Shown one piece after another: positions 45,971-56,793 of a stretch of 64,000 bases of DNA. A program made the position numbers and the translations under genes. The DNA is taken from assembly GCA_963680875.1 (NCBI GenBank), contig OY804577.1, positions 106,465,906 through 106,529,905 on the forward strand, in the 5' to 3' direction. The notes beneath the pieces were generated by a model, which worked only from the letters and a program-made list of their open reading frames with translations, was not told the DNA's origin and made no database searches. The stretch's first letter is position 1; every line of letters begins with the position of its first letter. Source of the DNA: Bathymodiolus brooksi (Eukaryota; Mollusca; Bivalvia; Mytilida; Modiolidae).

Positions 45971-47249
45971 TATTACACATTACAAATTAAGAATTATTAA
46001 CTACAAGTCATAAAATTGTGATTGCTCATGAGCGGTGAACTTTGGTGGTGAGCTGATATGACTCCATCCATTATGCTATCCTGATCCTATGGTAATCAGT
46101 ATTTTCATCTATCTCAGTGCCAGTTCTTCTCCGTTGTGAATTTTCATTTTTCCTTTTGCTTGAATTACGCTTTATCCTGTAAAAAGAGTATAACTATAAA
46201 GTATATAAGTTTAATATATTAATCGCGACTAATATTGTACATATTGTATGAACAAGCAACTTTATATGAGTGCAAAACATTGTTTTGTCTTTGAATAAGG
46301 TTTTACTTCGGATACTTTTAAATGACTGCTTCTGACTATGCAATTGTTTGATTGATTCCTGTTTACTGTAAAACTAGCATTATTGCAGCAATGCTTATTG
46401 GGGAGGGGGTTACAAACAATATATAAGAAGGTAGAAGCTGGCACCACTGTAGTGGGCCCGCAGGTGAATATTCATATTGCCACAGTGGTGGGGTCGGGAT
46501 AATGTGCCTTCCAACGGTACACCAACGATCACTACTGTTGTTCATCGTGAGTTGGGTTGTCTTTTTCCCGTGAATGGATCATAGAATTATCAAAAGGCTA
46601 GAAACACATCTCCGTCCTTTCCAAAGAACAAGCTGTTTATTTGACCTGCCATCTACAACCGATGCACGTCTTTGTCGTGTGGGTTGTATCCACAACGGAG
46701 AAAGTTGGTTCCTATTTCGTTATCCTATGGAGAGGTTCTGACGGATATTGATTGAACAGTATGCATTTCCATATTATGAATAAGATGAATAAGATTGTTG
46801 ATTCCGTGATAAGCAGGTATTTTATCATGTTACTGTGTAAATGTCAAATGCTTCAATACAATAAAGACGTGAGACTAGTATATTTAACTGTTCCACAGAA
46901 TAATTTAGTAACTATAGGGTATCAATTGACGTATCTGTTTTCAATTCAAATTCACAAAATTATCACAATTATGAGGTCACACAAACATTATAGCAATACA
47001 GCTACATTACATCTCACACGGAATGCATGCGCGAATGGAATGAACAGAAAACCGAATAAATTAATACACTAGATACGCTACAGACAATTCAAACCGTTAT
47101 TTTATCGTACGAGCACGAAATGAGTGACCTGGATCAATTTGATATTAATAACACGTTACAATGTGCATGTAGTCCCTTCGTTTATCTTTTTTTCTTTTAT
47201 TATTATTTATTTAATTTTCGTTCAACGAGAAAACGGAATTTACTGTACA
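45971..47249. other. Unassigned stretch
   Basis: Frames at 46363-46545 and 46752-47072 have no recognisable domain. 46430-46560 is GC-richer (GGCCCGCAGGTGAATATTC), possibly repeat-derived. Confidence 0.4.
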
Positions 47250-47458
47250 CGACGGGTGCTACTTGTGGAGCATGAATTGCTTACCCTTCCGGAGCACCTG
47301 AGTTGGATTCGTGTTACTCGATCTTTAGTTTTATGTGTATGTTTTGTAGATCTTTGTTTGTCCTTTTGTACTTTTCCTTTTGGCCATTTTGTTGTCTGTT
47401 CTTCGATTTACGGATTTTGACTACCCCTTTGGTATCTTCAAACTCTTCTTATAGTAAA
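47250..47458 (+). mobile_element. Retroelement 3' tail (family P)
   Basis: ACGACGGGTGCTACTTGTGG to GACTACCCCTTTGGTATCTT, close to the 34669 copy but with a short deletion in the GTTCACCCCC region. Confidence 0.75.
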
Positions 47459-47569
47459 GCGCTCCTTTTCAAAACACGAGGTGGCTACGAAACTAAAATG
47501 ACGGTGATTAAACTTTGATTTATCGTTCGATAGTCTTTTGTAGCAATCTTTATTTTTTGTCTTTGTACA

Positions 47570-47657
47570 AATTATTTAATAGATATCTTCAATATCTATG
47601 CAAATTACACAATTGTCCCTACTTTTGTCTAAGGCAAATTTCGTTTCTATGGTAACT
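47570..47657. repeat. 88-bp direct repeat, partner at 51080
   Basis: AATTATTTAATAGATATCTT, CAATATCTATGCAAATTAC and AATTTCGTTTCTATGGTAAC align with 51080-51167 (CAATATCTATGTAAATTAC, AATTTCGTTTGTATGGTAAC). It ends just before the stop codon of the decayed gene. Confidence 0.7.
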
Positions 47658-48838
47658 GTATGTTTAATCTGAAGGTCTCTCTAGACTATAGCTAATCATT
47701 TTGTCCCCTTTAACATTTACATTTTTATATTCATATCGTTCCCATGAAACTTGGACATCACTTTCATCTAATTCACCTGGTAACATTGTAAATTTACAAA
47801 CACCACATTCAGAGCACTGCCTATCTAAGCACGATATCTTATGTTGATGTGTATTGGCTGAACGATGGCATAAAGTTTCATCGACAAGTTCGCTCAAAGA
47901 TTCATACAATTTAACCCCATCGCTTCCTTCCCTGGACAGTAATCTTTTACGAAATTGCATGCATGTTTTAAAAAGCGACCTCATCTCAACATGCTGTCGA
48001 CAACAGAATGTCACTTTGTCTTTGAACTGTGCTGTTCGTACGAAATACGGTTTACATTTTTCGAACGCCCTTTGCCCTATTTTTACATCAGGATATTCAT
48101 TTTTGAACTGAAGAAATATTTCGGTCTGTGTTTTTTCCAAAATATAACATGAATGAGAGAAATATTCTTTGGGACTTATTCTTACACGTTTGATGTCATT
48201 TTTGTTGTTTGTTGGTCTACTGACATTTGATTGAAGCCAGAAATCGTGAACTAGTTTTTTTGTTCTTTCTGTTAGGGCATCAGATCTGATTTTCCGGGTG
48301 GTGTAAAGAAACGATGAGTGTTCGGAGTGCAAGACTTTGGTTCTTATTCTCTTCCCTTTCTGTAAAGTTCTACAATTTACACCTAGTTTTTTTGCTAAAC
48401 TATTTACTGCTCCCTTTCTTTCGATTATACTTTGTCCGCTAACAGACGAAGCTAAAATGTTCAATGGAGCTTTAGCTTCTCTCCATTTCTCTTGTGTTTA
48501 ACTGAAGTAATTACTTCTTGTACGTTGCAAATCGCAATTTTTTTCTACGCTTTCTTCAAACGAAGCATGAAATATTTCAACTCCTGGTGATTTTGCAATT
48601 CTTTTAACATTCAACGTATGCAGAAAGTACAGCTGCTCGTTTATTTGAAGTTATTGGAAGTGCTTGTTTCAGTTTTTTGATTGACCTGAAATAACAGAAC
48701 AAAGTGCTTTTTATTTATAAACATCAACGATGATTTATTTATTTGATATTTTATTAGAACATTTACGAACCTTATTTGTATAAGTATAAAAATGTGTATG
48801 AGGGGGAGGACGGGGTAAGTCTTCTCTCTTCTCCCCGT

Positions 48839-49015
48839 GGCCTGGGTGGCCGAGTGATCTAGGTCGCTGGTTTAAATCAATGACCACTGTAGCCTATCAC
48901 CGCTACATGTGTGAGTTCGACTCCCGCTTAGTATGTTTACAAAAAAGGGGCGTGCTCGATTTGTATGTGATAAGGTTTGTCAGTTACCTGCCCAAGTGAT
49001 TCCTAATGTAAATAA
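48839..49015 (+). mobile_element. tRNA-derived SINE, variant head, inside the intron
   Basis: GGCCTGGGTGGCCGAGTGAT has a textbook tRNA-Ser/Leu A box (TGGCCGAGTG). GTGTGAGTTCGACTCCCGC is the B box. GTGATAAGGTTTGTCAGTTA is the SINE core start. The 3' half is missing. It lies antisense within the intron of the decayed gene at 47664-49940. Confidence 0.75.
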
Positions 49016-49429
49016 CCAAATTTTGTCCACGAAAGGGGACCGTCCCCTCTCCCCTCCTGAATCTGCCTACATGTGTATGTGGACTAGCCATATAATTCAA
49101 TACTCGAGGGTACTCATTGAAAGACTCTGTATCTACGTATACTTTATAAATTTATATTTGCATTATTTTATATTTGAAGTTATTATCGGATAAAAAACTA
49201 TTTTTGTGTAATTTCAAAGATTTGTTTACAGAAAAAAGTGCAGGAGGAGTAACTGTGGTTAAATTTGAATGGTATCCATGTATTTAATGGTGTTTATTTT
49301 TAGTACATATATCCCAATTCAATAAATGCGGTAGACCTGGGACCAATAAATAGTTTAGTCCCAAGGTAAACGATTACAACATAAGAATTGCCATTTTAAA
49401 GTTTTTGAAACAACCTGATTCATTTACTT

Positions 49430-49500
49430 TTTTTTATTGCTAATTTGTTTTATTTTATTTTACTTTCTTTATTTTATTTTATTTCATTTCTTTTCTTTTA
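49430..49500. repeat. TTTTA/TTTTC low-complexity tract
   Basis: Iterated TTTTATTTTA words next to the donor end of exon 1. Confidence 0.7.
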
Positions 49501-49940
49501 TTATACCTTGCTTTATCCATTCTGTTAGAAAATAAGATTTTGTCGTCACTCTTGGGTGTATTTGTAATATCAGCACGCCTTCTTCTTCTGTAATCTTTCA
49601 TGTAATTTCTTCTGTTCTCCTTTCTGATATTTTCTTGCAGTTTTTGCTGTTTTATTCTTTTGTTATAGCATCTTTGCTTAATTGCGCTTTTTGTTTCACT
49701 TGGTGTTTTCGTCTTTGGTAATTTCTTTTTTGTGTAACGGTTTTTTCTGTAGCATTCCGCTTTTTGTTCTCTTCTTCTTTCTTTCTTTTTTTCTTTATTT
49801 ATTCTTATTTTTTCTGCGGTGGTTAACTTTGTTTTGACCAACAAAAACGTAAACTTTGTGCATAAATTTCTGATTTTAACGACAAAAAAAACGTAACGTT
49901 GAAAATCACGGAAAAACGTTACAAGATTGCCGATTAACAA

Positions 49941-51079
49941 AACAGACTAGACATTTCGATTTTCTTTTCATGTCTTTGTCTTTTTATTTGAGAAACTCTA
50001 TCAAATGCACATTTCGAAAAGAATATATTATTCAAAGACTAATATACGTAATTTATTTACATTAACGTTCGAATTTGCGACATATTTTAGAAAACCTGTC
50101 ATTTGCGTGCATTTAGCACACGGTAATAAAACGGACTAGACTAACCCGAATAATCCAGTCGTTATATTACGCTTTGCTATATTAACGCCTGAACGACTTT
50201 CTTGATAAAACGCGTCAATCGGAAGCTTCAAATTAGCAATGCATTCTGGGTATAAACTGCGCGTGGTGACTTTTGGGACTAAAAGAAGGAGGAGCTTAGG
50301 AAATGTTTGTAAACATAGGTCAATGGAGCGTTCAGGTGTCAAATGTTTTCATTGTACCCACGTGTTTGATCTTACTAATCTAAAAGGTGAAAAGAGAAGA
50401 AATGAAGGAAAACTAAATAATGAATTAAACATCGTTAATCAACTTGTCGATCTCCATTTCTTGTTGTTTGTAAACATTACCGGAAATTGAAAGAACCGCC
50501 TTGCGCATACTCGTCAAATAATCATCGCTGATTGGCTCTCTCTTTCAGAGAGCAGCTGACGCGTTTTTAGCACAAGGAGAGTTCAAGCCCTCATCCAGCG
50601 ATAGTGCCGATAGAGGGCGCAGTATTCTTCGAGTTAGGACTAGACAAGCAAAAAGTTAAAATTCTCCATGAATATTTCACTTTCAAACCACGATATTTTT
50701 TTTTAATTATTTTTAAACGCTATTAAAAGCACATTTTGAGCATTTCGCTTCATCCGCTAGCTGCCATATTTGAAAAAACTGCCGAAAACGTAGTATGACG
50801 TCATAGCGAATTGTCCGCAAATTTCCGCACAACAATAAGATTTTCCGATTCAAATTACTAGATAGTCCTCGTTTTCCATGCTACAAGTTACACGCAATTT
50901 GTTTGCCGGAGATTACTTTGTAAGGGTTTTGATTTAATTCAATCTAATTGTATTATTATTTAAAAAAGGTATAATTATGTAACCCTGTCCTATAAGATAC
51001 AAAATGTCTTATCAGTATGCATTTATTTCAAAATTATAATACATTTCATAGAGTGCGCCAATACTGTGCGCAGCGTCAG
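49941..51079. other. Unassigned stretch
   Basis: 50500-50830 is GC-richer (GAGCAGCTGACGCGTTTTTA, GATAGAGGGCGCAGTATTC, ATGACGTCATAGCG) and promoter-like in composition. No frame or transcript can be supported. Confidence 0.4.
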
Positions 51080-51167
51080 AATTATTTAAAGATTATTTCC
51101 AATATCTATGTAAATTACAAAATTATGCCTTCTTTTGTCAAATACAAATTTCGTTTGTATGGTAACC
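51080..51167. repeat. 88-bp direct repeat, partner at 47570
   Basis: Roughly 75-80% similar to 47570-47657, same orientation; together they bracket the decayed gene at about 3.5 kb spacing. Confidence 0.7.
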
Positions 51168-51588
51168 TACTTTTTTTATCTATCCATTTGTTTCTTTAAA
51201 AATATGTCTAAATTGGAAAATATGTCTGAGGTTATTTTTGATGAATAATGATACAATGTCAACACGGAACTTTGCAATTTAAAAGGGAAATGTCATTTAT
51301 TAAAAGTAAAAGGAATAATAAATTATAATTATAATATTTATATACGATCACGCTATCCCTATGCTATTTTACAATGTGTATATTTCAGCGATTTTGTCAT
51401 CTAAGTCAGCGGCTGACAGTCCACAGCAAAAACCAATTTACTTTCAATTGAAATATATAGATTAGCACTATGTGAAAACGTCTCTTTCTATGATGTACTA
51501 GCAGACAAAAGAAAGAATACATATTGTTGGGTTTTTTTTTAAATATCAAAATTAATCATCTATATTTCTTTGCAATATTTCTTTGTTA
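51168..51588. other. Unassigned AT-rich stretch
   Basis: No gene or repeat recognised. Confidence 0.4.
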
Positions 51589-51843
51589 TAAGGGCCGTCG
51601 TGGCCGTGATCGCATGGTAGTTGGATTTACAACTACCTATGCAATCGGTGCCTATCACCACTAATGTTGTGGGTTCTACTCCCGCCCAGGGCGAGGTGTA
51701 CAACATTTTGTGATAAAGTTTGTCAATGACTTGCTGGAGGTCGGTGGTTTTCTCCGGGTCCTCCGGTTTCCTCCACCAATAAAACTGACCGCCATGATAT
51801 AGCTGAAATATTGTTGAAAATGGCGATAAGCACCATAAAACCA
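51589..51843 (+). mobile_element. Full-length tRNA-derived SINE (best copy)
   Basis: Head GGGCCGTCGTGGCCGTGATC, CAACTACCTATGCAATC, B-box-like GTGGGTTCTACTCCCGCCC, core TGTGATAAAGTTTGTCAATG then ACTTGCTGGAGGTCGGTGG, pyrimidine segment GGGTCCTCCGGTTTCCTCC, and 3' end GCTGAAATATTGTTGAAAAT, GGCGATAAGCACC. It serves as the reference for the other copies in the window. Confidence 0.9.
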
Positions 51844-52201
51844 ACCAAAAATCATTGTTATATTTTTAGTTTACATGACTAATGCAATCGTTGACTCAAA
51901 GAATAAACCGTGTGCTTTTCTCCAAAAAAGAAAAAAAATGCAAATGGCGCACATGCGCAATTCGTAGTAAATGCAATAAGTGACGGGTAAATAACTTTTT
52001 GAAAGTTAAACAAGAGATCGACCAGTAAAGTGAACTGAAAACGCGCGACGGTTCTACAATGGGCTAATATTCTAGTTATACATCTTCAACTTGCTATCTT
52101 CGTTATTTGTTCGTCCTGAATATAGCTGAAATACTGGACGCTGGACGTTTAGTAATAAGACAATAAAAAGCAGCTAAGATAGAAATACAATTAAAAAACA
52201 T
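51844..52201. other. Unassigned AT-rich stretch
   Basis: No gene or repeat recognised. Confidence 0.4.
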
Positions 52202-52308
52202 TTTCAGATCCAATAAATTAGTGATATCTGTGGGATAGTAGGAAACGGTTTCCATATTTATTTAAGCAACAAAAAATCTTCAAATGTCGAAAGTTCATAT
52301 TTTAATAA
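52202..52308. repeat. 107-bp direct repeat, right copy
   Basis: Near-identical to 45589-45695, 6.6 kb away in the same orientation. Confidence 0.9.
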
Positions 52309-53249
52309 CAAAATTGATTTTTTAAATAAATATTTTGACCTAGACATTGTTATTTTGATCTTGGAGATGAAGTAAAAAAAAATTACTCCCTAAGATTAAC
52401 TCCGATCCACTCTTGAGAATACAACAAAAATGTAAAAAGATAATTTGATTTGGCCTATATAAAAATAAATGATTTAACCGTGAATATAATGAAAATAAAT
52501 ATTTTGATCCGAAAAAATCGTCCAAGCCCTCCCCCTCGAAATCAAATGGTCGTCCCCTTATTGGATTGCTGACTATCATGGGTAAACATGACCTTGGATC
52601 AGTATAAGGACTCTTCGCTTATTGTTCATAATACCTACATGTATGGCAACACATCTTATTTTGTTGTTGTACGTTTTACTTCTGTAGTTTAGTTTTGTCT
52701 TTTGTTTTTATTTTTCTCAGTATATCTATTATTTTTGTTTGTTTTCAACTGCTTACTCTAACTGAGCAACTGAGTTCGCCGTCGTTTATCAAAGTGAAGC
52801 CCATTATCTCATTTGCCGTGGATGTTCAGTTTAAATGTGTACTTATAGTATGTCATTATGTGTTTTTATCTTCGTCTGTTGATTTCCTTTATGTTTTACG
52901 CACTCTTAGATATTTTACTTTTTTTCGTCTCTGTGACTGGTGTGAGACGTTCAACATTACAGGGGCGTAGTAAAATAATTTGTGTTGGTACGGCATGCCA
53001 ATGATTTTCGTTGTTACCACTTGCATTGCCGCTACCTATTATTTCGGTATTTTTGAGGTATTTTTGTTTTTTTGTTTTTGTTTTTGTTTTTGTTTTTGTT
53101 TTTGTTTATCTTTAGTTTTAGTTTTGCTGTAACAATATTTGTTTCCTTGTTACGCTTCTACAATATATATTTCTAGTATCATCTCTTCTTGATATCAAGT
53201 AATATACAAAAACCAATTAATCATATTCAATCAGAATTGTATTCGTTAT
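52309..53249. other. Unassigned, with a (GTTTTT)n microsatellite
   Basis: 52740-52790 (CTGCTTACTCTAACTGAGCA) may be a family P scrap. 53061-53107 is a GTTTTT iteration. Nothing else recognised. Confidence 0.45.
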
Positions 53250-53979
53250 TCAGCATTCATGTCTGTGCAAGCAAGCGGCATGGAGTCCCCTCGTACAACG
53301 AGCACATGAGGTTCGCGATCTTCTAATATTCCGCTTTCTGTCTGAGCAGACTACACAATCCCGTTCCTTTCGGCCGTCACGTTTTTTCACTCTTACTTGT
53401 GAATTCACGATATTACCGGCGTTTCTGTTTGTCAAATAAGTAGACGCTAAGCTTTCTATTACAGATTGTGTGAACTGAAGTCGTGACATAATCGGTTGTG
53501 ATGTGTTCTGACAATACAGAATATAAGAGTTCAACAAGATACGGTGAAATATGTGATATTATCTTCTTCCATACTTTGCTGCATTTCCTGTGATCGTTAT
53601 ATGCTACGATCATTTGGTCGCTAAAATCGACCCCATCCATGAATGTATTGTATGCGCATATGATCCTAGGTTTACCGTTCAGTGTATTAGTAGCGTTATA
53701 GAAAGTAGATACCAATGTTACTAGTTTCTGTCTGTTGTGGTCGCGGAAACAACAAAGCATATTCTGTCCTTGAAGTGCGTAAACAGCATCCTCCGCCTGT
53801 GGACGTGCATTCTTTATCATTTGTGGCATAGGTCTATTTTTCCTTAAGGTGCCGGTTAAATATGTACGCTCCCACAATAGTTTATTGGCTAAATTTAACG
53901 AGGAAAAGAAGCTGTCGGCGAAAACATGAAACCCTTTTCGGAGAAGTCGCGAATCATTCATCAGATTCATAACTACGCT
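53250..53979 (-). pseudogene. piggyBac transposase C-terminal fragment
   Basis: The 185-codon frame (53413-53970) has GFHVFADSFFSSLNLANKLL and LTGTLRKNRPMPQ. These are followed by FMDGVDFSDQMIVAYNDHRK. This is the piggyBac catalytic core with the second and third acidic residues (D19, D115 of the frame); the first catalytic Asp is upstream of the truncation. Near 53540 a frameshift moves the reading to a second frame (53250-53537) with NSYILYCQN and a Cys-rich tail (CVVCSDRKRNIRRSRTSCARC, split CxxC pairs, then GLHAACLHRH), the C-terminal Cys-rich domain that binds the transposon ends. A stop lies a few codons upstream of the first frame. No TTAA-bounded terminal repeats found. Confidence 0.9.
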
Positions 53980-54039
53980 TGGCAGTCAAAGTTATTGTTT
54001 TGAAATCGGCCAAATCGGCCCTATGGCAGAGAACAGGTT

Positions 54040-54215
54040 AAGTCGATGATGGACAGACAATGCAATGGCCAAAAGGAAAAGGACACACACAATGATTTAC
54101 AAAAGATAACACAGACAATTAAACAACGAGCAATGCAAACCCCACTAAGAATCGGGTAATGTGGAAGGGTTATCAGTTCCTGTTCCACATGTAGCACCCG
54201 TTGTGTTACTCGTGA
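54040..54215 (-). mobile_element. Retroelement 3' tail (family P)
   Basis: The minus strand reads from ACAACGGGTGCTACATGTGG through AGTGGGGTTTGCATTGC and CTTTTGGCCATTGCATTGTC. Diverged from the 34669 copy. Confidence 0.7.
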
Positions 54216-54751
54216 TACAAACTCAGTGGTAAGTCGTGAATGAGGAAAGGATCGGATTGGGTTTATGACAAAATGAAGTCTAAATTTCTCAGGGTAACAG
54301 TTTACCAGTTTCAAAATAATTACTTTCAGCTAAAATATATTACATACAATTAAATGAAGACAGCAATGTTCCCATTACAAGATCAGATTTTTTTAAATAA
54401 CTTTTTGGATTTGTTCTATAAAGGTACTTTGATATTTGTAAATATAACTTTCTAAATAATTAGACTGAATGGATCTCTTGAATGGTAAAACATTTGTTTT
54501 CTGGTTTTTGTTAGGAAGATGTCGAAAGCGAGTGTTGTCCATGTTATTGGTCTGTGTATATGGCCGACTGCCCATTTTTTAAATATAGTTTAATACCACG
54601 AAGCTAGAATAAAATGCAGCAGTACAGAAAAACGTGTCACGATAGTCTACCTGAATTATATCTCATTACTTATTATAGTATAATACATGTATATAAAAGA
54701 TACAAGTATTGCCCATCTTACAGTGTGTTTGTTTGTTGCAACATTAAAAAA

Positions 54752-54905
54752 ACGTTAGAGAAAACCGAAGGGACAATCAAGATGGACAATCAAGAGATAC
54801 AGACAACATTCGGCCTCAGACACAGAGCGAAGACAAACAAAACAACAAACCACACAGAAAACTAAAAAGATGAGGAACACGGACCCCACCGAAAAAAACC
54901 GGGTG
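54752..54905 (-). repeat. Dispersed repeat, family G
   Basis: CGTTAGAGAAAACCGAAGGG, GACAATCAAGATGGACAATC and GGAACACGGACCCCACCG match other family members. Confidence 0.65.
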
Positions 54906-54942
54906 TATCCAGGACATTATGATTTGTTTTAGATACGAAGAA

Positions 54943-55225
54943 AAGAGAGTGCGTAAGGTGAACGAAAGGTGGATGGTGGGGAGACCATGGCTAAAAATTA
55001 TTGATGAAAATTCCATGATAGATAAGTACTCGGTGTACCCAGTCTGATGCAAATTATTCATGTAGCTTCACATGGAATTCTGCCAAACTTGAAACACTAA
55101 AGCTGCATGAATCCAGCAAGATTCATGAAAAAAATGCCATAATTGAAGGTAACAAAAGCATGCCAGTTATGAAAAGCTGTATCAAAGCCAGTGTCACTAG
55201 TATGTACTTAATACTATATTGTCTA
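54943..55225 (+). pseudogene. hAT-like TTF-type zinc-finger relic (ZNF862/C17orf113-like)
   Basis: One open stretch reads VRKVNERWMVGRPWLKIIDE. After a stop, another reads WNSAKLETLKLHESSKIHEK. The pair 'RK.NE.W..GRPWL' and 'K..TLK.HE.S..HE' is the N-terminal TTF/BED-like zinc-finger region of hAT-derived proteins; the Cys pair expected between them has been lost. No dimerisation domain or DDE core follows. Positions 55297-55466 hold a short acidic frame (ESESEEVDTDCDSDTD), relationship unclear. Confidence 0.5.
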
Positions 55226-56198
55226 AATATCCTCATCTGAAAACCCATTTTTCAAAATAAAACAATGAATTTATATTTTTTTAATTTATTTACAGATATT
55301 AGAGACATGATTAAAAAAAAAGACTGTAACTGAAAGTGTTGTGGAATTTGATCATGATGTTGAAAGTGAAAGTGAAGAAGTAGATACTGATTGTGACTCC
55401 GACACTGATTATAATGAGGACAATGTAGACGCTATGTTTGGGAGAGAAGTCTACGAATTATATACGTAACCTTAATAAAAGATTCCAAAATATATTTTGT
55501 TTCATTCCTATAATTTGGTTTAATGCCAAAGTGTATAATAAAATAAAAAAGTACCGAAATTTCAGGAAATTTAGCTTCTGCATATGGCCATTTCGACAAT
55601 TTGTCTCATCAGTGCAGATGAAATTAAATCATTTTATCCCTACTCTTTTATAGAAAGTTATAACTTTTTACCTGTTTAAATATAAGAATATTGTTTGGGC
55701 TAGTAATATTCTATTTGGACCACCAAAAGTTCAGTATCTCAAGGCAGTTGGTGGCCAAAACTTTCTCATTTGGGCCACAAGGGTCTAAAAACGAGTGTCG
55801 AGCGCTGTCAGGTGCTCTCGAATTGTAAGCAGTTCCTGTTTCTTATAAGATATCCGTCATGAAACTCATATATAATCGAGTCCGGTAGAAGTGATGTCGG
55901 TGATAGAGGAAAGGAAAAACTCTAGGTAAACAGTTGGAATCACTATCCAGGTGAAGCGTACATTAATCAATGAGAGACTCTTAAATCATAATCACAATTT
56001 CAAACATAAATATAATACTGTTTGAAATGTGTGTCCAGTGTACTGATATTAACGTTGATCGGTAATTTGTTACAGTTTCCTTTGATCTTTACTACCCGAT
56101 AAATTTAGTAACAACGACCACCGACTCGCGATACTAGTAATTATCAGCTGTTGGTCATTTGTCATGCGCGGTCTAACGTGACGTCACTATACCTTTCA
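55226..56198. other. Unassigned, with a short acidic frame
   Basis: A TTTATTTACAG-like acceptor precedes the acidic frame at 55297-55466; no partner exon found. The rest is AT-rich. Confidence 0.35.
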
Positions 56199-56364
56199 TT
56201 AAAAAAAAATGTCAAAACACAACAAAAAAATCACAAAGCTGTGTTAAAATTGTGAAATTACCGATAAAAAAATTATTAGTATTTAAAAAAAAGGTCAAAA
56301 CACAACAAAAAAATCACAAAGCTGTGTTAAAATTGTAAAATTACTGATAAAAAAATTATTAGTA
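56199..56364. repeat. 83-bp tandem duplication
   Basis: GTCAAAACACAACAAAAAAA, TCACAAAGCTGTGTTAAAAT and AAAAAAATTATTAGTATTT occur at 56211 and again at 56294. The second copy runs directly into hairpin H4. Confidence 0.9.
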
Positions 56365-56466
56365 TTTTTTTTCGCTCGACAAGGATTATCAGGTCCATAT
56401 CAGATTCGCTCTTCGAGCTCATCTGATGTGGACCTGCTAATCCTTGTCTTGCGAAAAAAAAATATT
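56362..56466. repeat. Palindrome H4 with CpG-rich loop
   Basis: GACAAGGATTATCAGGTCCA (left) pairs with TGGACCTGCTAATCCTTGTC (right). The arms also include the AGTATTTTTTTTCGC / GCGAAAAAAAAATATT ends. The loop is TCGCTCTTCGAGCTC. Confidence 0.9.
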
Positions 56467-56793
56467 AAAAATTAATATTTATCTAACATTTTTTTACATT
56501 TTTATTTGAATTTAAAGAAAGTAGCCTGTCTGATATAAGATGTTGTATCACCACACTGTGGTGATAAAAGAATGGCGCGACGTTGCACGAGATCTTCTCT
56601 GCCGAACTATTTTGTCATGACGTCATATCATTGGAATGCGGGGAAGCAAAGCAAAAGAATGAACGGCAACAAATAACCTGACGTCATGCACAAAGTGTAG
56701 TCTCCTACAGAGTATTGTACAAATTTGTTATTCTTATTTCGACCCTTGTTATTTGCTTAAAATTTGTTTTTATTGAAATGTTAGATAAACTTA

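Larger units (their letters stand above)
47664..49940 (-). pseudogene. Decayed two-exon gene of a transposon-like uncharacterised family
   Basis: Exon 1 (49940-49507) encodes a Lys/Arg-rich region (RRNYMKDYRRRRRADI). Exon 2 (48685-47664) begins SIKKLKQALP and carries KEYFSHSCYILEKTQTEIFL, KCKPYFVRTAQFKDKVTFCC and Cys pairs (CLDRQCSECGVC). The proposed 821-nt intron (GCAAG/GTATAA ... TTTCAG/GTCAAT) joins the exons in frame. Exon 2 has a frameshift near 48605 and an in-frame TAA near 48499. The frame ends after LERPSD, so the C-terminal half expected from related predicted proteins is missing. That family is multi-copy and unnamed in bivalves and cnidarians, and I infer a DNA-transposon origin. 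Direct repeats of 88 bp flank the locus. Confidence 0.6.

Noticed and set aside
50500..50830. Promoter or CpG island
   Set aside because: GC-richer with CRE-like TGACGTCA, but no exon or transcript can be tied to it.
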